From Bog-752 sp963799395 (GTDB taxonomy: Bacteria; Actinomycetota; Thermoleophilia; UBA2241), in contig CAWCWZ010000070.1 of assembly GCA_963799395.1 (NCBI GenBank), positions 45,697 to 109,696 on the forward strand: a stretch of 64,000 bases of DNA, given 5' to 3'. This document shows positions 59,067 through 64,000 of this stretch, piece after piece. Every line of letters starts with the position of its first letter. The first letter of the stretch is position 1. The notes beneath the pieces are model-generated. The model was not told the DNA's origin. It saw nothing but the letters and a program-made list of their open reading frames with translations, and did not search any database. Made by a program: the position numbers and the translations under genes.

Positions 59067-59507
59067 ATGCAACGCGGTCACACCATGTCTGAACTCCTCG
59101 TCGCCCTCGCCGTCGCGGCCACGCTCGGCGGCGTCTCAGTGCCTGGTCTCGCCTGGGTCCAGGGCCGGTCGGCGGTCAAGGGCGACGCCCAGCGGCTGGC
59201 CCTGGTGCTGCGGCGCGCCCAGGCACGCGCCTCAGCCTCGGGCGACACGGTCCGCGTGCGGCTCGACGACAACGGCCTGGGCTACGTGTGCGAGCAGCTC
59301 GACGCCGCCGGCGAGACGATCGTCGAAAGCGGCCGGTTCCACGGACCTTGCGCCACCAACTACCCCGGCGCCGCCGTCGAGTTCGGCACTCGAGGGTGGC
59401 CCTGCGCGCTGTCCGGCGAGGCGCGCGCCGGCAGCTTCGTCTTTGCCCGCTACGGCGCCGAGTCGGCGGTCGTGCTGCAGATGGGCGGGCGTGTCCGATG
59501 GAGCTAG
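59067..59507 (+). CDS. minor pilin, FimT/GspH-like
   Basis: 146 residues. Short leader MQRG followed by HTMSELLVALAVAATLGGVSVP: an unusual His at +1 in place of Phe/Met, but with Glu at +5. GspH/FimT-like pattern QGRSAVKGDAQRLALVLRRAQARASASGDTVRV. Three cysteines in the C-terminal half (CEQL, GPCATN, WPCAL). First of four minor-pilin genes in overlapping order, likely forming the initiating tip complex. ATG with GCGAGG upstream. Confidence 0.85.
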   Translation: MQRGHTMSELLVALAVAATLGGVSVPGLAWVQGRSAVKGDAQRLALVLRRAQARASASGDTVRVRLDDNGLGYVCEQLDAAGETIVESGRFHGPCATNYPGAAVEFGTRGWPCALSGEARAGSFVFARYGAESAVVLQMGGRVRWS

Positions 59508-60091
59508 GAGACCGAGGCCTGACGCTCATCGAGGTCGTGGTGGCGACGGCGGTCGTCATGCTGGTGGTGATCGCCGCCTCCAACGTGCTCGTCGCCGTCG
59601 ACCAGGCGAGCGCCAGGGCTGGCGGCCGCGAGGCGGCCGAATCGAGCGTAGCCGCAGAGCTCGAACAGCTGCGCAGCCTGCCGTTCGCCGTCGCCGCCGA
59701 CGGAACGCCCACCGACGTCGTCTCGCGCGTCTTCCCCCATGCCGGCGTCGGCGGCGACACGCCCGCCGCCGCCTTCGCCCCCGAACCGCGTGACGGGTGC
59801 CCCGCCGGGACGTTCTTCACGGTCAGAACGGTGGCGGGCGGCCGCATGACGATCGCCGCCACGTTCGTGGTCGGCAGCGCCACTGGCTGGACAGCGGTCG
59901 CCGCCGCTCGCCTGGCCGGCTACGACGCCGGCCGCGCCATCGCACTGCCCTCCGCGGCGCTGCTCGTACGGGTGTCGGTCGCCTGGCAAGCCGGTGCGCA
60001 CAGCGGCGCCGTCACGCGTGTGGCGATCATCGCCGACCGGCCCGACGGGCCCTGTCACATCGCCGCGCCGGCGGCGCCGGCGGCGACCTGA
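59498..60091 (+). CDS. minor pilin, PilV/GspI-like
   Basis: 197 residues. Leader MELGDRG, then LTLIEVVVATAVVMLVVIAASNVLV with Glu+5. Ala-rich globular domain with few motifs (FFTVRTVAGGRMTIAATF), two cysteines. ATG inside the previous gene (10-nt overlap). Assigned by order (H-I-J-K-like arrangement) and leader. Confidence 0.85.
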   Translation: MELGDRGLTLIEVVVATAVVMLVVIAASNVLVAVDQASARAGGREAAESSVAAELEQLRSLPFAVAADGTPTDVVSRVFPHAGVGGDTPAAAFAPEPRDGCPAGTFFTVRTVAGGRMTIAATFVVGSATGWTAVAAARLAGYDAGRAIALPSAALLVRVSVAWQAGAHSGAVTRVAIIADRPDGPCHIAAPAAPAAT

Positions 60092-60093
60092 TC

Positions 60094-60651
60094 ATGGCCG
60101 CTCGCCCACGACCCGCTCAGGCCACGGCCGGCTTCAGTCTGGTCGAGCTGCTCATCGCCACGGCCGTCGCCGGCGTCATCCTGCTCTCGGGGTGGGCCTG
60201 GTGCTGGTCCATGAGCGCGTCGTGCGCGGCCCGCTCAGAGCGCTTCGACGCGCGCTCGTCGCTCGCCTTCGCGCGGCGCCTCAGCACCTGCGAGCTCGGC
60301 GAGTGCGACGGGCTCGTCACGACATCCTCCACCCGCTGCTCCTCGACCAGCATCGCCTTCATCGTGCCGTCCGGCGACGGTGCGACCACCGAGCTCATCA
60401 CTTACGTCTGGGACGCCGGCCGCCGCGTCCTGTGGCGCAAGGCGTCCGGCGCTCACCTCGCCGAAGGCGTCGACGACTTCTCGATCACCTACTTCGACGG
60501 TCGGGGGCGGACGTTGCCGTGCGCGGCGGGCGCCGGCCTTTTGACCGCCGACCTTCCCCTGGTCCGGCGGGTCGAGCTCCGGGCGGTGATCCGCTGTGCC
60601 GCGCAGACCGCGAGCGCGTCGTGGCAGGTGTCTCTGCCGTGTCCGCCGTGA
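60094..60651 (+). CDS. minor pilin, PilW/GspJ-like
   Basis: 185 residues. Leader ending ATAG, then FSLVELLIATAVAGVILLSGWAWCW with Glu+5. Cys-rich for a pilin (CAARSERF, CELGECDG, CSSTS, LPCAAG, IRCAAQ, LPCPP). The mid-region LITYVWDAGRRVLWRKASGAHLAEGVDDFSITYFD is the typical PilW/GspJ pattern. 2 nt after the previous gene. Confidence 0.88.
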   Translation: MAARPRPAQATAGFSLVELLIATAVAGVILLSGWAWCWSMSASCAARSERFDARSSLAFARRLSTCELGECDGLVTTSSTRCSSTSIAFIVPSGDGATTELITYVWDAGRRVLWRKASGAHLAEGVDDFSITYFDGRGRTLPCAAGAGLLTADLPLVRRVELRAVIRCAAQTASASWQVSLPCPP

Positions 60652-61874
60652 AACGTCGCGCGTCCGCCGGCGGCGAGCAGGGCTTTGCCCTGCTCGCCGC
60701 CCTGCTCATCGCCGCCATCGCCTTGCTCTCGACGGCGACGCTCGTCGCCGCGGCGCTCTCGTCGAGTGCGATCTCGAGCGACGACGCGGCTGCGGCGCGC
60801 GCGGCCGATGCCGCCGACGCGGGCGTCGCCGACGCCCTCGACCGACTGCGCTGGGGGTGGTTGCGTCTCGACCGGTCGTCGCTGCCAGCCGCCCTCGGTC
60901 CGGTCGAGTTCGGCGGTGGGTCGTACTCGGTGACGCTCGCGGCTCTGTCCGGCGCCGACCTCGCGCCGCGTCTCGACCCTGCCTCGCCGGTGAGCCCCGC
61001 CGATCCCGGCGTGGCCGCCTGCCGCATCGACGCCACGGGCGTGTGGGGGCCGGCCCGGCGCGTGGTTCACGTCGTCGTCGTCGTTTCGACCCCCGACGGC
61101 CTTCCGCGCGGGCTCGTGGTGGGCGCCGACGCCGTCCTCGCGGCGCCGACGCTGCTCCACGACTGCGGCCTGTACGCGGGCGGCGACGTCAGCGGTCGCG
61201 AGTGGGTGACGCTGGCGGCGACTCCGCCGGCCGCCGCCGAACCGGTCGCCGACCTCGCCTACGGCGGTCTGTACCCGCAGGCCGGCGTGCACGCCGACGG
61301 CCGCATACTCTCGCGCGGCGTCGAGGAGCACTCCGGCGGCGGCGCGCCGGCCGCCGACTCAGACGCCGACTCGGGCCTGGCGCCACCGGCCGATCTCGTC
61401 GCCGCTCCGGGCCCGGCGGTCGTCGGCGCCCTCGCCGCTCACGCCTCCGACCCGCTGGCCGCGCTGGGCCCATCCGGGCTCGATCTGGCGCTGCTCGAGC
61501 GCGCCGCCCCACCCGCGCTCGGGGCGCCTCTGCTGCCGGCCGGCGGTCGCGTCTACGTAGTCAGCGCCGCGGACGCGGGGCTCGGACTCTTCGGCAACCG
61601 TCCGCCGGCGCCGCTTTCGTGTCCGGCGACGGTCGTCGTGCTGGGCGACTGCGTGGCCACCGGCGGGCCCGACGGTTCGACCCCGCCGGTGCTGGGGGGC
61701 GATCTTGTGGTCACGGGCACGCTCACGGTCGACGCGCCGCTGTCCATCGAAGGCAGTCTGTATGCCGGGCGGCTGGTCGTGCACGCCCCTCTCACCGTGA
61801 GCTTCAGCGACGCTGCGGGCCCGTCGGCGCCGCCCGGATCGGCCAACGTCCGCGGCGCCTCGTGGCGCGAGTGA
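60648..61874 (+). CDS. minor pilin-like PilX/GspK-type protein
   Basis: About 408 residues from GTG 60648 (GTGA overlap; GTG 60639 alternative). Leader KRRASAGGEQG then FALLAALLIAAIALLSTATLVAAAL; lacks Glu+5, as GspK-type tip pilins do. The TM is followed by DDAAAARAADAADAGVADALDRL, the PilX_N-like helix, and a large Ala/Gly/Pro-rich domain ending in a beta-rich segment (LGGDLVVTGTLTVDAPLSIEGSLYAGRLVVHAPLTV) typical of PilX C-terminal repeats. The largest minor pilin, so perhaps the tip adhesin. Confidence 0.8.
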   Translation: MKRRASAGGEQGFALLAALLIAAIALLSTATLVAAALSSSAISSDDAAAARAADAADAGVADALDRLRWGWLRLDRSSLPAALGPVEFGGGSYSVTLAALSGADLAPRLDPASPVSPADPGVAACRIDATGVWGPARRVVHVVVVVSTPDGLPRGLVVGADAVLAAPTLLHDCGLYAGGDVSGREWVTLAATPPAAAEPVADLAYGGLYPQAGVHADGRILSRGVEEHSGGGAPAADSDADSGLAPPADLVAAPGPAVVGALAAHASDPLAALGPSGLDLALLERAAPPALGAPLLPAGGRVYVVSAADAGLGLFGNRPPAPLSCPATVVVLGDCVATGGPDGSTPPVLGGDLVVTGTLTVDAPLSIEGSLYAGRLVVHAPLTVSFSDAAGPSAPPGSANVRGASWRE

Positions 61875-61921
61875 CCCAGGGCGCGCGCCCGCGGCGGCGA
61901 CGCAGGCCGACATCTTTGGCC

Positions 61922-61949
61922 TAAAGCGCTTTGCGGATTGTGCCGACAA
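61922..61949 (+). promoter_or_regulatory. sigma-28/WhiG-like promoter candidate before pilM
   Basis: TAAAG (TAAA 61922-61925), 16 nt, GCCGACAA (61942-61949), 7 of 8 matches to GCCGATAA, ending 34 nt before the pilM ATG. The best -10 match of the set. Confidence 0.55.
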
Positions 61950-61983
61950 CCTGCCTGAAGAACAGAGGCGAACGGGGAAGGTC

Positions 61984-63093
61984 ATGGCGAAGAACGGAAT
62001 GCGCGTGGGTCTCGATCTGGGGCAGTCGTCAATCGCTGCCGCTCAGGTCAAGCCCGGAAAGCAGCACAACGTGCTGACGCATGCTGCGATCCGCGGGCTT
62101 CCCGAAGGACTGGTGTTCGAGGGCGAGGTCGTCGACGGCGACTCTCTGGCCAACGAGCTCAAAGTCCTCTGGAAAGAGGGCGGTTTCGCAAGCAAGAACA
62201 TCGAACTGGGGGTGGCGAACCAGAAGATCGTCGTCCGCACGATGGAGTTCCCCCAGATCGACGAAAAGGAGTTGCGGGCCGCGATCGAGTTTCAGGCCCA
62301 GGAGCACATCCCCATCCCGGTCGACGAGGCCATCCTCGACTACAAGGTGCTCTCGACCCACGCCGCCGACGACGGCAGCATCAAGCAGCGCATCCTGCTG
62401 GTCGCCGCGCAGCGCGAGATGGTGCGGCAGTTCGTGAACGTGGCCAAGAAGGCCGGCCTCATGATCGGCGGCATCGATCTGCAGGCCTTTGCCATGATCC
62501 GCGCGCTCGCGCCGAAGCCCAGCTTCATCGACCAGGGTGCGCCCGAGGTGCCCGGCGCCGACGTCATCGCCCTGGTCAACATGGGCGGGGGCATCACCAA
62601 CCTGGTGGTCGCGGCGGGCGGCGTCACGCAGTTCACCCGTGTGATCAACCTCGGCGCCGAGTCGCTCACTCAGGCGCTCATGCAGCACCGGGCGATCTCG
62701 TTCGAAGAAGCCGAGGCGCTGCGCATCCAGGTGGGGCTCGCCGGCGAGCAGCCCGATCAGCCGGGCGATCTCACGCCCGAGACGCAGCAAGAGATCCATC
62801 ACACGTTCGAGCAGGCCTGCGAGCCGTTCTCCGACGAGCTGCGCCGCTCGATCGACTACTACCACACGCAGGAGCACGTCGGCGAGATCTCCAAGCTCGT
62901 GCTCACGGGCGACGGCGCTCTCACGCGCAACATCGCGTACTGCCTCTCGCAAGGGCTGCATCTCCCGGTCGAGATCGGCAACCCGCTGCGCGAGATCGGC
63001 GAGAACAAGACCAAACTGACCGAAGTCCAGCTCGAGTGGATGGCGCCGCGCCTCGCGATCGCCATCGGGCTGGCGCTCGACGACGAGGGGTAG
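61984..63093 (+). CDS. pilM: type IV pilus assembly ATPase-like protein PilM
   Basis: Actin/FtsA-like cytoplasmic protein that binds the N-terminal peptide of PilN. 369 residues. RVGLDLGQSSIAAAQVKPGK (phosphate-1 loop), EFPQIDEKELRAAIEFQAQEHIPIPVDEAILDY, ALVNMGGGITNLVVAAGG (phosphate-2), SIDYYHTQEHVGEISKLVLTGDGAL (adenosine region). ATG with CGGGGAAGGTC. First gene of pilMNO. Confidence 0.96.
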   Translation: MAKNGMRVGLDLGQSSIAAAQVKPGKQHNVLTHAAIRGLPEGLVFEGEVVDGDSLANELKVLWKEGGFASKNIELGVANQKIVVRTMEFPQIDEKELRAAIEFQAQEHIPIPVDEAILDYKVLSTHAADDGSIKQRILLVAAQREMVRQFVNVAKKAGLMIGGIDLQAFAMIRALAPKPSFIDQGAPEVPGADVIALVNMGGGITNLVVAAGGVTQFTRVINLGAESLTQALMQHRAISFEEAEALRIQVGLAGEQPDQPGDLTPETQQEIHHTFEQACEPFSDELRRSIDYYHTQEHVGEISKLVLTGDGALTRNIAYCLSQGLHLPVEIGNPLREIGENKTKLTEVQLEWMAPRLAIAIGLALDDEG

Positions 63094-63099
63094 GCCGCG

Positions 63100-63780
63100 A
63101 TGACGCGAATCAACCTTCTGCCACCCGAAGAACGATCCAGGGCTGCGCGCGAGCAGGGTCTGCTGCTGACCATCGTCGGACTCATCGTCCTCGTGGTGGC
63201 GCTCGGCGCGGTCTACTTCATGTCGGTACGCCAGGTGTCTGCCAAGCAGGACCAGGTCAACACGGTCGCCGCGCAGGTCGACGTGGCCAACGTCCAGCTC
63301 GCCGCGCTCAAGCCGTACGCGGCGCTGCAGGTCCAGCGGCAGGCGATGACCCTCACGGCCACGCAGATCCTGAACTCCAGGGTCATCCTCTCGAACGTCC
63401 TCGAAGAGGTCAGCCTGCTGATCCCGTCCGGGGTGTCCTTGCAGTCGATGAGCCTGACCGTGCCGCCCTACATGGTCGCCGGTGCGAACGACTCGGCGGC
63501 AGCGGCGACTTCAACGACGCTCGGCACAGACCTTAACCTGACCGGCGACGCGACGGGCAGCACTCTCTACGCCGCCCAGGTCCAGGTCGCCACCCTGCTG
63601 ACCCAGCTCGGCCTCATGCCGCAGATCATGAACCTCAAGCTCGCGTCCTCTACGCGTTCCACGTCGGCCGGCTCGCTCCCCGACGTCACCTTCGTCATCA
63701 CCGCCAGTCTGCGGCCCTTCGCGACCACGCCGCCGCTGGCTCCCGCGGCACCGTCGATCACGATGGGAGGTGGGCAGTGA
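63100..63780 (+). CDS. pilN: type IV pilus assembly protein PilN
   Basis: 226 residues. The cytoplasmic N-terminus MTRINLLPPEERSR is the conserved PilM-binding INLLP motif, then one TM helix (GLLLTIVGLIVLVVALGAVYF) and a periplasm-side coiled coil plus ferredoxin-like domain (VILSNVLEEVSLLIPSGVSLQSM). Longer than many PilN owing to a Ser/Ala/Thr-rich insert (AGANDSAAAATSTTLG) and a Pro-rich tail. ATG, 6 nt after pilM. Confidence 0.94.
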   Translation: MTRINLLPPEERSRAAREQGLLLTIVGLIVLVVALGAVYFMSVRQVSAKQDQVNTVAAQVDVANVQLAALKPYAALQVQRQAMTLTATQILNSRVILSNVLEEVSLLIPSGVSLQSMSLTVPPYMVAGANDSAAAATSTTLGTDLNLTGDATGSTLYAAQVQVATLLTQLGLMPQIMNLKLASSTRSTSAGSLPDVTFVITASLRPFATTPPLAPAAPSITMGGGQ

Positions 63781-64000
63781 TGAAGCTTCGTGGTCGTGAG
63801 CTCTACATCATCGTCGGCGTGGTGGCCGTGGTGATCGGGGTCCTGTGGTACTTCTTCCTCTTCAGTCCGCAGCAGAAGAAGATCGCCGACCTGAACACCC
63901 AGTATCTGGCCCAGCAGAACACGCTGCAGCAGACCAACATGCAGATCCGTCAGCTGCAGCTCCTGAAGAAGACCGCGCCGCAGGCCGAAGCCGATCTCAT
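63780..64000 (+). CDS. pilO: type IV pilus assembly protein PilO (3' end outside window)
   Basis: The first 73 residues are visible: MKLRGRELYIIVGVVAVVIG... a short cytoplasmic N-terminus, one TM helix, then a Gln-rich coiled coil (FFLFSPQQKKIADLNTQYLA, NTLQQTNMQIRQLQLLKKT). Start ATG overlaps the pilN stop, with GGGAGGTGGG upstream. Size, topology and order after pilMN identify it. Confidence 0.88.
   Translation, partial: MKLRGRELYIIVGVVAVVIGVLWYFFLFSPQQKKIADLNTQYLAQQNTLQQTNMQIRQLQLLKKTAPQAEADL

Noticed and set aside
61916..61936. TGGC...TTGC upstream of pilM as a sigma-54 promoter
   Set aside because: The GG-to-GC distance is 13 nt rather than the required 10, and no sigma-54 activator is encoded nearby.

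Overview
The window is GC-rich, almost entirely coding, and reads like the core chromosome of a Gram-positive, deep-branching member of Actinomycetota (Thermoleophilia-, Rubrobacteria- or Coriobacteriia-like rather than Streptomyces-like). The reasons are gene order and content: uvrC-ogt-rapZ-yvcK-whiA-gap-pgk-tpi-gpmI-secG, recJ-relA-MBL-hisS-aspS, rrf2-iscS-iscU-mnmA, an RsbW-like/SigB-like pair, and alaS-ruvX-mltG-aroE running straight into a complete type IV pilus (T4P) locus. WhiA, the SigB/SigF-type sigma factors and several apparently leaderless promoters (-10 box about 10 nt before the start codon) fit that placement. Taxonomy is inferred from synteny only.

Layout. 1-6.1 kb: end of a lytic transglycosylase, then uvrB-DUF2284-uvrA behind a perfect LexA box. 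6.2-9.8 kb (minus strand, the only minus-strand gene): a large secreted FG-GAP/Ig-repeat protein. 10-15.7 kb: uvrC, ogt, rapZ, yvcK, whiA. 15.9-20.9 kb: glycolytic operon gap-pgk-tpi-gpmI, then secG. 21.1-27 kb: an oppABCDF-type peptide transporter riddled with single-base indels, followed by a PpiC-type lipoprotein. 28-37.2 kb: LapA-like protein, RecJ, RelA/SpoT, a metallo-beta-lactamase-fold hydrolase, HisS, AspS. 37.3 kb: a probable 6S RNA and a membrane-anchored thioredoxin-like protein. 38.2-41.3 kb: Fe-S/tRNA-thiolation operon. 41.3-43.6 kb: DUF948 and YtxH-like proteins, anti-sigma-like protein, sigma factor. 43.7-48.8 kb: alaS, ruvX, mltG, aroE. 48.8-64 kb: pilB, pilT, pilC, a sigma factor, a GEMM-I riboswitch, two tandem major pilins, a PilH/PilI/PilG-like ABC module, prepilin peptidase, four minor pilins, pilM, pilN and the start of pilO.

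The most interesting part is the T4P locus as a regulatory system. A cyclic-dinucleotide riboswitch with a visible terminator-type expression platform precedes the first pilin. Its position equivalent to Vc2 nucleotide 20 reads A rather than G, a feature of the cGAMP-sensing GEMM-Ib class. PilB carries an MshEN-type c-di-GMP-binding N-domain. A dedicated sigma factor is encoded inside the cluster. Four promoter-like sites of the form TAAA-N15/16-(G/T)(C/T)CGA (sigma-28/WhiG style) lie before pilB, pilC, the ABC module and pilM, with a weaker one before the riboswitch.

A second notable item is at iscU/mnmA: MnmA has no conventional start codon before its P-loop, and the reading frames join at a seven-A slippery run, which predicts an IscU-MnmA fusion product.

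Many genes carry single-base frameshifts with coding conservation intact on both sides (mostly one duplicated G or C). They are concentrated at 21-27.5 kb. I read them mainly as consensus errors of an indel-prone assembly rather than gene decay, and I annotate such genes across the break. No tRNA, rRNA, CRISPR array, IS element or prophage was seen.
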